64,000 bases of DNA from positions 28,921,949 through 28,985,948 of the forward strand of contig NC_135553.1 of assembly GCF_964340395.1 (NCBI RefSeq). Reading direction: 5' to 3'. The stretch comes from Glandiceps talaboti. Taxonomy: Eukaryota > Hemichordata > Enteropneusta > Spengelidae. Under the pieces are notes generated by a model that had not been told where the DNA came from, ran no database searches, and worked only from the letters and a program-made list of their open reading frames with translations. Positions within the stretch are counted from its first letter, which is position 1. Every line of letters starts with the position of its first letter. Below, one piece after another: positions 32,901 through 47,900 of the stretch. A program made the translations under genes and the position numbers.

Positions 32901-35900
32901 AATTTGAAATGAAAATCGATTTGCAAATGAAAAAGGAAGTGAAAACGAATTTGAAATGAAATTGAATTTCCAAATGAAAGTGAAAACGAATTTGAAGGGA
33001 AATTCGATTTTGCAAATGAAAGTGAAAATGAATTTTAAATGAAAATCGATTTGTAATTGAAAATAGAAGTGAACACGAATTTGAAATGAAAATCTATTTG
33101 CAAATGAAAATGGAAGTGAAAATGAATTTGAAATGAAAATCAATTTGCAAATGAAAGTGAAAATGAATTTGAACGGAAAATAGATTTGCAAATAAAAATG
33201 GAAGTGAAAACGAATTTGAAATGAAAATCGATTTGCAAATGAAAGTAAAAATAAATTTTAAATGAAAATCGATTTATAATTGAAAATAGAACTGAACACG
33301 AATTTGAAATGAAAATCGATTTGCAGAGGAAAGGGAAAATGAATTTTAAATGAAAATCGATTTGAAAATGATAATGAAAGTGAAAATGAATTTGAAATGA
33401 AAATCGAATTGCAAATGAAAATGAAAGTGAAAAAGAATTTGAAATGAAAATCGATTGGAATTGAAAATGAGTTTCAAATGAAAATCGATTTGCGAAGGAA
33501 AATGGAAATGAAAATGAATTTGAAATGGAAATCAATTTGCAAATAAAAGTGAAAACGAATTTGAAATGGAAATCGATTTGCAAATGAAAATAAATTTGAA
33601 AACGAATTTGAAAAGAAAATCAATTTGCAAATGAAAATGAAAATGAATTTGAACTGAAAATCGATTTGCAAATGAAAAATGAAGTAAAAACGAATTTGAA
33701 ATAAAAATCAATTTGCATATGAAAAAGGAAGTGAAAACGAATTCGAAATGAAAATCAATTTGTAAATGAAAATAGACGTAAAAACGAATTTGAAATGAAA
33801 ATGAATTTCCAAATGAAAATGTAAACGAATTTGAAAGGAAAATCGATCTGCAAAGAAAAATGGAAGTAAAAACGAATTTGAAATGAAAATCAATTTGTAA
33901 ATGGAAGTGAAAACGAATTTGAAATGAAAATCAATTTGTAAATGAAAATGGAAGTGAAAACGAATTTGAAATGAAAATGATTTTCCAAATGAAAGTGAAA
34001 ACGAATTTGAAAGGAAAGTCGATTTTGCAAATGAAAGTGAAAATGAATTTTAAATGAAAATCAATTTGTAAATGAAAATGGAAGTGAAAACGAATTTGAA
34101 ATGAAAATGAATTTCCAAATGAAAGTGAAAACGAATTTGAAAAGAAATTCGATTTTGCAAATGAAAGTGAAAATGAATTTTAAATGAAAATCGATTTGTA
34201 ATTGAAAATAGAAGTGAACACGAATTTGAAATGAAAATCGATTTTTAAATGAAAATGGAAGTGAAAACGAATTTGAAATGAAAATGAATTTCCAAATGAA
34301 AGTGAAAACGAATTTGAAAGGAAATTCGATTTTGCAAATGAAAGTGAAAATGAATTTTAAATGAAAATTGATTTGCAAATGAAAATGGAAGTGAACACGA
34401 ATTTGAAATGAAAATCGATTTTTAAATGAAAATGGAAGTGAAAACGAATTTGAAAAGAAACTCGATTTGCAATGGAAAGTGAAAATGAAGTTTAAATGAA
34501 AATCGATTTCCAAATGATAATGAAATTGAAAATTAATTTGAAATGAAAATCGATTTGAAATTGAAAATCAATTTCAAATGAAAATCGGTTTGCAAATGAA
34601 AATGAAAGAGAAAATGAATTTGAAAAGAAAATGAAAACGAATTGAAATGAAAATGGTTTTGCAAATGAAAATAAAACTGAAAACGAATTTGAAATGAAAA
34701 TCAATTTGCAAATGAAAACGAATTTGAACTGAAAATCGATTTGCAAATGAAAATGGAAGTAAAAACGAATTTGAAATAAAAATCAATTTGCAAATGAAAG
34801 TGAAAATGGATTTGAACTGAAAATCAATTTGCAAATGAAAATGAAAGTGAAATTGAGTTTGAAATGAAAATTCATTTGCAATTGAAAATAAAGTGAACAC
34901 GAATTTGAATTGAAAATCGATTTGCAAATGAAAATGGAAATGAAAACGAATTTGAAATGAAAATCGATTTGTAAATGAAAATGGAAGTGAAATAGAAATT
35001 TGAAATGAAAATCAATTTGCAAATGAAAGTGAAAATGAATTTGAAAGGAAAATAGATTTGCAAATTAAAATGGAATTGAATTTAAAATGAAAATCGATTT
35101 GCAATTGAAAACGGAAATGAACACAAATTTGAAATGAAAATCGATTTGCAAATGAAAAAGGAAGTGAAAACGATTTAGCAATGAAAATCAATTTGTAAAT
35201 GAAAAAGGAAGAGAAAACGAATTTGAAATGAAATTGAATTTCCAAATGAAAGTGAAAACGAATTTGAAGGGAAATTCGATTTTGCAAATGAAAGTGAAAA
35301 TGAATTTTAAATTAAAGTCGATTTGTAAATGAAAATAGAAGTGAACACGAATTTGAAATGAAAATCTATTTGCAATTGAAAATGGAAGTGAAAATGAATT
35401 TGAAATGAAAATCAATTTGCAAATGAAAGTGAAAATGAATTTGAACGGAAAATAGATTTGCAAATAAAAATGGAAGTGAAAACGAATTTGAAATGAAAAT
35501 CGATTGGAATTGAAAATGAGTTTCAAATGAAAATCGATTTGCAAAGGAAAATGGAAATGAAAATGAATTTGAAATGGAAATCAATTTGCAAATAAAAGTG
35601 AAAACGAATTTGAAATGGAAATCGATTTGCAAATGAAAATAAATTTGAAAACGAATTTGAAAAGAAAATCAATTTGCAAATGAAAATGAAAATGAATTTG
35701 AACTGAAAATCGATTTGCAAATGAAAAATGAAGTAAAAACGAATTTGAAATAAAAATCAATTTGCATATGAAAAAGAAAGTGAAAACGAATTCGAAATGA
35801 AAATCAATTTGTAAATGAAAATGGAAGTAAAAACGAATTTGAAATGGAAATGAATTATCAAATGAAAATGTAAACGAATTTGAAAGGAAAATCGATCTGC

Positions 35901-38900
35901 AAAGAAAAATGGAAGTAAAAACGAAATTGAAATGAAAATCAATTTGTAAATGAAAGTAAAAATGAATTAAAAATGAAAGTCGATTTGCAAATGAAAATGA
36001 AAGTGAAATTGAGATTAAAATGAAAATCGATTTGCAAATGAAAATGGAAATGAAAACGAATTTGAAATGAAAATCGATTTATAAACGAAAATGGAAGTGA
36101 AAACGAATTTGAAATGAAAATCAATTTGTAAATGAAAATGGAAGTGAAAACGAATTTGAAATGAAAATGATTTTCCAAATGAAAGTGAAAACGAATTTGA
36201 AAAGAAATTCGATTTTGCAAATGAAAGTGAAAATGAATTTTAAATGAAAATCGATTTGTAATTGAAAATAGAAGTGAACACGAATTTGAAATGAAAATCG
36301 ATTTTTAAATGAAAATGGAAGTGAAAACGAATTTCAAAAGAAACTCGATTTGCAATGGAAAGTGAAAATGAAGTTTAAATGAAAATCGATTTCCAAATGA
36401 TAATGAAATTGAAAATTAATTTGAAATGAAAATCGATTTGAAATTGAAAATCAATTTCAAATGAAAATCGGTTTGCAAATGAAAATGAAAGTGAAAATGA
36501 ATTTGAAATGAAAATCAATTTGCAAATGAAAGTGAAAACGAATTTGAAATGAAAATGGTTTTGCAAATGAAAATAAAACTGAAAACGAATTTGAAATGAA
36601 AATCAATTTGCAAATGAAAGTGAAAACGAATTTGAAATGAAAATGGTTTTGCAAATGAAAATAAAACTGAAAACGAATTTGAAATGAAAATCAATTTGCA
36701 AATGAAAATGAATTTGAAATCAAAATCGATTTGCAAATGAAAATGGAAGTAAAAACGAATTTGAAATCAAAATCGATTTGCAAATGAAAATGAAAGTGAA
36801 ATTGAGTTTGAAATGAAAATTCATTTGCAATTGAAAATGAAGTGAACACGAATTTGAATTGAAAATCGATTTGCAAATGAAAATGGAAATGAAAACGAAT
36901 TTGAAATGAAAATCGATTTGTAATTGAAAATAGAAGTGAACACGAATTTGAAATGAAAATCTATTTGCAAATGAAAGTGAAAATGAATTTGAACGGAAAA
37001 TAGATTTGCAAATAAAAATGGAAGTGAACACGAATTTGAAATGAAAATCGATTTTTAAATGAAAATGGAAGTGAAAACGAATTTGAAAAGAAACTCGATT
37101 TGCAATGGAAAGTGAAAATGAAGTTTAAATGAAAATCGATTTCCAAATGATAATGAAATTGAAAATTAATTTGAAATGAAAATCGATTTGAAATTGAAAA
37201 TCAATTTCAAATGAAAATCGGTTTGCAAATGAAAATGAAAGAGAAAATGAATTTGAAAAGAAAATGAAAACGAATTGAAATGAAAATGGTTTTGCAAATG
37301 AAAATAAAACTGAAAACGAATTTGAAATGAAAATCAATTTGCAAATGAAAACGAATTTGAACTGAAAATCGATTTGCAAATGAAAATGGAAGTAAAAACG
37401 AATTTGAAATAAAAATCAATTTGCAAATGAAAGTGAAAATGGATTTGAACTGAAAATCAATTTGCAAAAATGAAAATGAAAGTGAAATTGAGTTTGAAAT
37501 GAAAATTCATTTGCAATTGAAAATAAAGTGAACACGAATTTGAATTGAAAATCGATTTGCAAATGAAAATGGAAATGAAAACGAATTTGAAATGAAAATC
37601 GATTTGTAAATGAAAATGGAAGTGAAATAGAAATTTGAAATGAAAATCAATTTGAAAATGAAAGTGAAAATGAATTTGAAAGGAAAATAGATTTGCAAAT
37701 TAAAATGGAATTGAATTTAAAATGAAAATCGATTTGCAATTGAAAACGGAAATGAACACAAATTTGAAATGAAAATCGATTTGCAAATGAAAAAGGAAGT
37801 GAAAACGATTTAGCAATGAAAATCAATTTGTAAATGAAAAAGGAAGAGAAAACGAATTTGAAATGAAATTGAATTTCCAAATGAAAGTGAAAACGAATTT
37901 GAAGGGAAATTCGATTTTGCAAATGAAAGTGAAAATGAATTTTAAATTAAAGTCGATTTGTAAATGAAAATAGAAGTGAACACGAATTTGAAATGAAAAT
38001 CTATTTGCAAATGAAAATGGAAGTGAAAATGAATTTGAAATGAAAATCAATTTGCAAATGAAAGTGAAAATGAATTTGAACGGAAAATAGATTTGCAAAT
38101 AAAAATGGAAGTGAAAACGAATTTGAAATGAAAATCGATTGGAATTGAAAATGAGTTTCAAATGAAAATCGATTTGCAAAGGAAAATGGAAATGAAAATG
38201 AATTTGAAATGGAAATCAATTTGCAAATAAAAGTGAAAACGAATTTGAAATGGAAATCGATTTGCAAATGAAAATAAATTTGAAAACGAATTTGAAAAGA
38301 AAATCAATTTGCAAATGAAAATGAAAATGAATTTGAACTGAAAATCGATTTGCAAATGAAAAATGAAGTAAAAACGAATTTGAAATAAAAATCAATTTGC
38401 ATATGAAAAAGAAAGTGAAAACGAATTCGAAATGAAAATCAATTTGTAAATGAAAATGGAAGTAAAAACGAATTTGAAATGGAAATGAATTATCAAATGA
38501 AAATGTAAACGAATTTGAAAGGAAAATCGATCTGCAAAGAAAAATGGAAGTAAAAACGAAATTGAAATGAAAATCAATTTGTAAATGAAAGTAAAAATGA
38601 ATTAAAAATGAAAGTCGATTTGCAAATGAAAATGAAAGTGAAATTGAGATTAAAATGAAAATTGATTTGCAATTGAAAATGGAAGTGAACTCGAATTTAA
38701 AATGAAAATCGATTTGCAAATGAAAATGGAAATGAAAACGAATTTGAAATGAAAATCGATTTATAAACGAAAATGGAAGTGAAAACGAATTTGAAATGAA
38801 AATCAATTTGTAAATGAAAATGGAAGTGAAAACGAATTTGAAATGAAAATTATTTTCCAAATGAAAGTGAAAACGAATTTGAAAAGAAATTCGATTTTGC

Positions 38901-41900
38901 AAATGAAAGTGAAAATGAATTTTAAATGAAAATCGATTTGTAATTGAAAATAGAAGTGAACACGAATTTGAAATGAAAATCGATTTTTAAATGAAAATGG
39001 AAGTGAAAACGAATTTCAAAAGAAACTCGATTTGCAATGGAAAGTGAAAATGAAGTTTAAATGAAAATCGATTTCCAAATGATAATGAAATTGAAAATTA
39101 ATTTGAAATGAAAATCGATTTGAAATTGAAAATCAATTTCAAATGAAAATCGGTTTGCAAATGAAAATGAAAGTGAAAATGAATTTGAAATGAAAATCAA
39201 TTTGCAAATGAAAGTGAAAACGAATTTGAAATGAAAATGGTTTTGCAAATGAAAATAAAACTGAAAACGAATTTGAAATGAAAATCAATTTGCAAATGAA
39301 AGTGAAAACGAATTTGAAATGAAAATGGTTTTGCAAATGAAAATAAAACTGAAAACGAATTTGAAATGAAAATCAATTTGCAAATGAAAATGAATTTGAA
39401 ATCAAAATCGATTTGCAAATGAAAATGGAAGTAAAAACGAATTTGAAATCAAAATCGATTTGCAAATGAAAATGAAAGTGAAATTGAGTTTGAAATGAAA
39501 ATTCATTTGCAATTGAAAATGAAGTGAACACGAATTTGAATTGAAAATCGATTTGCAAATGAAAATGGAAATGAAAACGAATTTGAAATGAAAATCGATT
39601 TGTTAATGAAAATGGAAGTGAAAACGAATTTGAAATGAAAATAAATTTGCAAATGAAAGTGAAAATGAATTTGAAAGGAAAATAGATTTGCAAATTAAAA
39701 TGGAAGTGAATTTAAAATGAAAATCGATTTGCAATTGAAAATGGAAATGAACACAAATTTGAAATGAAAATCGATTTGCAAATGAAAAAGGAAGTGAAAA
39801 CGATTTAGCAATGAAAATCAATTTGTAAATGAAAAAGGAAGTGAAAACGAATTTGAAATGAAAATTATTTTCCAAATGAAAGTGAAAACGAATTTGAAAA
39901 GAAATTCGATTTTGCAAATGAAAGTGAAAATGAATTTTAAATGAAAATCGATTTGTAATTGAAAATAGAAGTGAACACGAATTTGAAATGAAAATCGATT
40001 TTTAAATGAAAATGGAAGTGAAAACGAATTTCAAAAGAAACTCGATTTGCAATGGAAAGTGAAAATGAAGTTTAAATGAAAATCGATTTCCAAATGATAA
40101 TGAAATTGAAAATGAATTTGAAATGAAAATCGATTTGAAATTGAAAATCAATTTCAAATGAAAATCGGTTTGCAAATGAAAATGAAAGTGAAAATGAATT
40201 TGAAATGAAAATCAATTTGCAAATGAAAGTGAAAACGAATTTGAAATGAAAATGGTTTTGCAAATGAAAATAAAACTGAAAACGAATTTGAAATGAAAAT
40301 CAATTTGCAAATGAAAGTGAAAACGAATTTGAAATGAAAATGGTTTTGCAAATGAAAATAAAACTGAAAACGAATTTGAAATGAAAATCAATTTGCAAAT
40401 GAAAATGAATTTGAAATCAAAATCGATTTGCAAATGAAAATGGAAGTAAAAACGAATTTGAAATCAAAATCGATTTGCAAATGAAAATGAAAGTGAAATT
40501 GAGTTTGAAATGAAAATTCATTTGCAATTGAAAATGAAGTGAACACGAATTTGAATTGAAAATCGATTTGCAAATGAAAATGGAAATGAAAACGAATTTG
40601 AAATGAAAATCGATTTGTTAATGAAAATGGAAGTGAAAACGAATTTGAAATGAAAATAAATTTGCAAATGAAAGTGAAAATGAATTTGAAAGGAAAATAG
40701 ATTTGCAAATTAAAATGGAAGTGAATTTAAAATGAAAATCGATTTGCAATTGAAAATGGAAATGAACACAAATTTGAAATGAAAATCGATTTGCAAATGA
40801 AAAAGGAAGTGAAAACGATTTAGCAATGAAAATCAATTTGTAAATGAAAAAGGAAGTGAAAACGAATTTGAAATGAAATTGAATTTCCAAATGAAAGTGA
40901 AAACGAATTTGAAGGGAAATTCGATTTTGCAAATGAAAGTGAAAATGAATTTTAAATGAAAATCGATTTGTAATTGAAAATAGAAGTGAACACGAATTTG
41001 AAATGAAAATCTATTTGCAAATGAAAGTGAAAATGAATTTGAACGGAAAATAGATTTGCAAATAAAAATGGAAGTGAAAACGAATTTGAAATGAAAATCG
41101 ATTTGCAAATGAAAGTGAAAATAAATTTTAAATGAAAATCGATTTATAATTGAAAATAGAACTGAACACGAATTTGAAATGAAAATCGATTTGCAGAGGA
41201 AAGGGAAAATGAATTTTAAATGAAAATCGATTTGAAAATGATAATGAAAGTGAAAATGAATTTGAAATGAAAATCGAATTGCAAATGAAAATGAAAGTGA
41301 AAAAGAATTTGAAATGAAAATCGATTGGAATTGAAAATGAGTTTCAAATGAAAATCGATTTGCAAAGGAAAATGGAAATGAAAATGAATTTGAAATGGAA
41401 ATCAATTTGCAAATAAAAGTGAAAACGAATTTGAAATGGAAATCGATTTGCAAATGAAAATAAATTTGAAAACGAATTTGAAAAGAAAATCAATTTGCAA
41501 ATGAAAATGAAAATGAATTTGAACTGAAAATCGATTTGCAAATGAAAAATGAAGTAAAAACGAATTTGAAATAAAAATCAATTTGCATATGAAAAAGGAA
41601 GTGAAAACGAATTCGAAATGAAAATCAATTTGTAAATGAAAATGGAAGTAAAAACGAATTTGAAATGGAAATGAATTTCCAAATGAAAATGTAAACGAAT
41701 TTGAAAGGAAAATCGATCTGCAAAGAAAAATGGAAGTAAAAACGAATTTGAAATGAAAATCAATTTGTAAATGAAAGTAAAAATGAATTAAAAATGAAAG
41801 TCGATTTGCAAATGAAAATGAAAGTGAAATTGAGATTGAAATGAAAATTGATTTGCAATTGAAAATGGAAGTGAACTCGAATTTAAAATGAAAATCGATT

Positions 41901-44900
41901 TGCAAATGAAAATGGAAATGAAAACGAATTTGAAATGAAAATCGATTTATAAATGAAAATGGAAGTGAAAACGAATTTGAAATGAAAATCAATTTGTAAA
42001 TGAAAATGGAAGTGAAAACGAATTTGAAATGAAAATGATTTTCCAAATGAAAGTGAAAACGAATTTGAAAGGAAAGTCGATTTTGCAAATGAAAGTGAAA
42101 ATGAATTTTAAATGAAAATCAATTTGTAAATGAAAATGGAAGTGAAAACGAATTTGAAATGAAAATGAATTTCCAAATGAAAGTGAAAACGAATTTGAAA
42201 AGAAATTCGATTTATAAATGAAAATGAAAGTGAAAATGAATTTTAAATGAAAATCGATTTGTAATTGAAAATGGAAGTGAACACGAATTTGAAATGAAAA
42301 TCGATTTTTAAATGAAAATGGAAGTGAAAACGAATTTGAAATGAAAATGAATTTCCAAATGAAAGTGAAAACGAATTTGAAAGGAAATTTGATTTTGCAA
42401 ATGAAAGTGAAAATGAATTTTAAATGAAAATTGATTTGCAAATGAAAATGTAAGTGAACACGAATTTGAAATGAAAATCGATTTTTAAATGAAAATGGAA
42501 GTGAAAACGAATTTCAAAAGAAACTCGATTTGCAATGGAAAGTGAAAATGAATTTTAAATGAAAATCGATTTCCAAATGATAATGAAATTGAAAATTAAT
42601 TTGAAATGAAAATCGATTTGAAATTGAAAATCAATTTCAAATGAAAATCGTTTTGCAATGGAAAGTGAAAATGAATTTTAAATGAAAATCGATTTCCAAA
42701 TGAAAATGAAAGAGAAAATGAATTTGAAATGAAAATCAATTTGCAAATGAAAGTGAAAACGAATTTGAAATGAAAATGGTTTTGCAAATGAAAATAAAAC
42801 TGAAAACGAATTTGAAATGAAAATCAATTTGCAAATGAAAATGAATTTGAACTGAAAATCGATTTGCAAATGAAAATGGAAGTAAAAACGAATTTGAAAT
42901 CAAAATCAATTTGCAAATGAAAGTGAAAATGGATTTGAACTGAAAATCAATTTGCAAATGAAAATGAAAGTGAAATTGAGTTTGAAATGAAAATTCATTT
43001 GCAATTGAAAATGAAGTGAACACGAATTTGAATTGAAAATCGATTTGCAAATGAAAATGGAAATGAAAACGAATTTGAAATGAAAATCGATTTGTAAATG
43101 AAAATGAAAATGAATTTGAAAGGAAAATAGATTTGCAAATTAAAATGGAATTGAATTTAAAATGAAAATCGATTTGCAATTGAAAATGGAAATGAACACA
43201 AATTTGAAATGAAAATCGATTTGCAATTGAAAAAGGAAGTGAAAACGATTTAGCAATGAAAATCAATTTGTAAATGAAAAAGGAAGTGAAAACGAATTTG
43301 AAATGAAATTGAATTTCCAAATGAAAGTGAAAACGAATTTGAAGGGAAATTCAATTTTTGCAAATGAAAGTGAAAATGAATTTGAACGGAAAATAGATTT
43401 GCAAATAAAAATGGAAGTGAAAACGAATTTGAAATGAAAATCGATTTGCAAATGAAAGTGAAAATAAATTTTAAATGAAAATCGATTTATAATTGAAAAT
43501 AGAACTGAACACGAATTTGAAATGAAAATCGATTTGCAGAGGAAAGGGAAAAATGAATTTTAAATGAAAATCGATTTGAAAATGATAATGAAAGTGAAAA
43601 TGAATTTGAAATGAAAATCGAATTGCAAATGAAAATGAAAGTGAAAAAGAATTTGAAATGAAAATCGATTGGAATTGAAAATGAGTTTCAAATGAAAATC
43701 GATTTGCAAAGGAAAATGGAAATGAAAATGAATTTGAAATGGAAATCAATTTGCAAATAAAAGTGAAAACGAATTTGAAATGGAAATCGATTTGCAAATG
43801 AAAATAAATTTGAAAACGAATTTGAAAAGAAAATCAATTTGCAAATGAAAATGAAAATGAATTTGAACTGAAAATCGATTTGCAAATGAAAAATGAAGTA
43901 AAAACGAATTTGAACTGAAAATCAATTTGCATATGAAAAAGGAAGTGAAAACGAATTCGAAATGAAAATCAATTTGTAAATGAAAATGGAAGTAAAAACG
44001 AATTTGAAATGGAAATGAATTTCCAAATGAAAATGTAAACGAATTTGAAATGAAAATCAATTTGTAAATGAAAGTAAAAATGAATTAAAAATGAAAGTCG
44101 ATTTGCAAATGAAAATGAAAGTGAAATTGAGATTGAAATGAAAATCGATTTGCAAATGAAAATGGAAATGAAAACGAATTTGAAATGAAAATCGATTTAT
44201 AAATGAAAATGGAAGTGAAAACGAATTTGAAATGAAAATCAATTTGTAAATGAAAATGGAAGTGAAAACGAATTTGAAATGAAAATGATTTTCCAAATGA
44301 AAGTGAAAACGAATTTGAAAGGAAAGTCGATTATGCAAATGAAAGTGAAAATGAATTTTAAATGAAAATCAATTTGTAAATGAAAATGGAAGTGAAAACG
44401 AATTTGAAAAGAAAATGAATTTCCAAATGAAAGTGAAAACGAATTTGAAAAGAAATTCGATTTTGCAAATGAAAGTGAAAATGAATTTTAAATGAAAATC
44501 GATTTGTAATTGAAAATGGAAGTGAACACGAATTTGAAATGAAAATCGATTTTTAAATGAAAATGGAAGTGAAAACGAATTTGAAATGAAAATGAATTTC
44601 CAAATGAAAGTGAAAACGAATTTGAAAGGAAATTCGATTTTGCAAATGAAAGTGAAAATGAATTTTAAATGAAAATTGATTTGCAAATGAAAATGTAAGT
44701 GAACACGATTTTTAAATGAAAATGAAAGTGAAAACGAATTTCAAAAGAAACTCGATTTTCAATGGAAAGTGAAAATCAATTTTAAATGAAAATAGATTTC
44801 CAAATGATAATGAAATTGAAAATTAATTTGAAATGAAAATCGATTTGAAATTGAAAATCAATTTAAAATGAAAATCGTTTTGCAAATGAAAATGAAAGTG

Positions 44901-47900
44901 AAAATGAATTTGAAAAGAAAATCAATTTGCAAATGAAAATGAAAATGAATTTGAACTGAAAATCGATTTGCAAATGAAAAATGAAGTAAAAACGAATTTG
45001 AACTGAAAATCAATTTGCATATGAAAAAGGAAGTGAAAACGAATTCGAAATGAAAATCAATTTGTAAATGAAAATGGAGGTAAAAACGAATTTGAAATGG
45101 AAATGAATTTCCAAATGAAAATGTAAACGAATTTGAAATGAAAATCAATTTGTAAATGAAAGTAAAAATGAATTAAAAATGAAAGTCGATTTGCAAATGA
45201 AAATGAAAGTGAAATTGAGATTGAAATGAAAATCGATTTGCAAATGAAAATGGAAATGAAAACGAATTTGAAATGAAAATCGATTTATAAATGAAAATGG
45301 AAGTGAAAACGAATTTGAAATGAAAATCAATTTGTAAATGAAAATGGAAGTGAAAACGAATTTGAAATGAAAATGATTTTCCAAATGAAAGTGAAAACGA
45401 ATTTGAAAGGAAAGTCGATTATGCAAATGAAAGTGAAAATGAATTTTAAATGAAAATCAATTTGTAAATGAAAATGGAAGTGAAAACGAATTTGAAAAGA
45501 AAATGAATTTCCAAATGAAAGTGAAAACGAATTTGAAAAGAAATTCGATTTTGCAAATGAAAGTGAAAATGAATTTTAAATGAAAATCGATTTGTAATTG
45601 AAAATGGAAGTGAACACGAATTTGAAATGAAAATCGATTTTTAAATGAAAATGGAAGTGAAAACGAATTTGAAATGAAAATGAATTTCCAAATGAAAGTG
45701 AAAACGAATTTGAAAGGAAATTCGATTTTGCAAATGAAAGTGAAAATGAATTTTAAATGAAAATTGATTTGCAAATGAAAATGTAAGTGAACACGATTTT
45801 TAAATGAAAATGGAAGTGAAAACGAATTTCAAAAGAAACTCGATTTTCAATGGAAAGTGAAAATCAATTTTAAATGAAAATAGATTTCCAAATGATAATG
45901 AAATTGAAAATTAATTTGAAATGAAAATCGATTTGAAATTGAAAATCAATTTAAAATGAAAATCGTTTTGCAAATGAAAATGAAAGTGAAAATGAATTTG
46001 AAATGAAAATCAATTTGCAAATGAAAGTGAAAACGAATTTGAAAGGAAAATAGATTTGCAAATTAAAATGGAATTGAATTTAAAATGAAAATCGATTTGC
46101 AATTGAAAATGGAAATGAACACAAATTTGAAATGAAAATCGATTTGTAAATGAAAATGGAAGTGAAAACGAATTTGAAATGAAAATTAATTTCCAAATGA
46201 AAGTGAAAACGAATTTGAACGGAAAATAGATTTGCAAATAAAAATGGAAGTGAAAACGAATTTGAAATGAAAATCGATTTGCAAATGAAAGTGAAAATAA
46301 ATTTTAAATGAAAATCGATTTATAATTGAAAATAGAACTGAACACGAATTTGAAATGAAAATCGATTTGCAGAGGAAAGGGAAAATGAATTTTAAATGAA
46401 AATCGATTTGAAAATGAAAATGAAAGTGAAAATGAATTTGAAATGAAAATCGAATTGCAAATGAAAATGAAAGTGAAAAAGAATTTGAAATGAAAATCGA
46501 TTGGAATTGAAAATGAGTTTCAAATGAAAATCGATTTGCAAAGGAAAATGGAAATGAAAATGAATTTGAAATGGAAATCAATTTGCAAATAAAAGTGAAA
46601 ACGAATTTGAAATGGAAATCGATTTGCAAATGAAAATAAATTTGAAAACGAATTTGAAAAGAAAATCAATTTGCAAATGAAAATGAAAATGAATTTGAAC
46701 TGAAAATCGATTTGCAAATGAAAAATGAAGTAAAAACGAATTTGAAATAAAAATCAATTTGCATATGAAAAAGGAAGTGAAAACGAATTCGAAATGAAAA
46801 TCAATTTGTAAATGAAAATGGAAGTAAAAACGAATTTGAAATGGAAATGAATTATCAAATGAAAATGTAAACGAATTTGAAAGGAAAATCGATCTGCAAA
46901 GAAAAATGGAAGTAAAAACGAATTTGAAATGAAAATCAATTTGTAAATGAAAGTAAAAATGAATTAAAAATGAAAGTCGATTTGCAAATGAAAATGAAAG
47001 TGAAATTGAGATTGAAATGAAAATTGATTTGCAATTGAAAATGGAAGTGAACTCGAATTTAAAATGAAAATCGATTTGCAAATGAAAATGGAAATGAAAA
47101 CGAATTTGAAATGAAAATCGATTTATAAACGAAAATGGAAGTGAAAACGAATTTGAAATGAAAATCAATTTGTAAATGAAAATGGAAGTGAAAACGAATT
47201 TGAAATGAAAATGATTTTCCAAATGAAAGTGAAAACGAATTTGAAAGGAAAGTCGATTTTGCAAATGAAAGTGAAAATGAATTTTAAATGAAAATCAATT
47301 TGTAAATGAAAATGGAAGTGAAAACGAATTTGAAATGAAAATGAATTTCCAAAAGAAAGTGAAAACGAATTTGAAAAGAAATTCGATTTATAAATGAAAA
47401 TGAAAGTGAAAATGAATTTTAAATGAAAATCGATTTGTAATTGAAAATGGAAGTGAACACGAATTTGAAATGAAAATCGATTTTTAAATGAAAATGGAAG
47501 TGGAAACGAATTTGAAATGAAAATGAATTTCCAAATGAAAGTGAAAACGAATTTGAAAGGAAATTTGATTTTGCAAATGAAAGTGAAAATGAATTTTAAA
47601 TGAAAATTGATTTGCAAATGAAAATGTAAGTGAACACGAATTTGAAATGAAAATCGATTTTTAAATGAAAATGGAAGTGAAAACGAATTTCAAAAGAAAC
47701 TCGATTTGCAATGGAAAGTGAAAATGAATTTTAAATGAAAATCGATTTCCAAATGATAATGAAATTGAAAATTAATTTGAAATGAAAATCGATTTGAAAT
47801 TGAAAATGAATTTGAAATGAAAATCGATTTGCAAATGAAAATGAAAATATATTTGAAATGAAAATCGATTTGAAATTGAAAATGAATTTCAAATGAAAAT

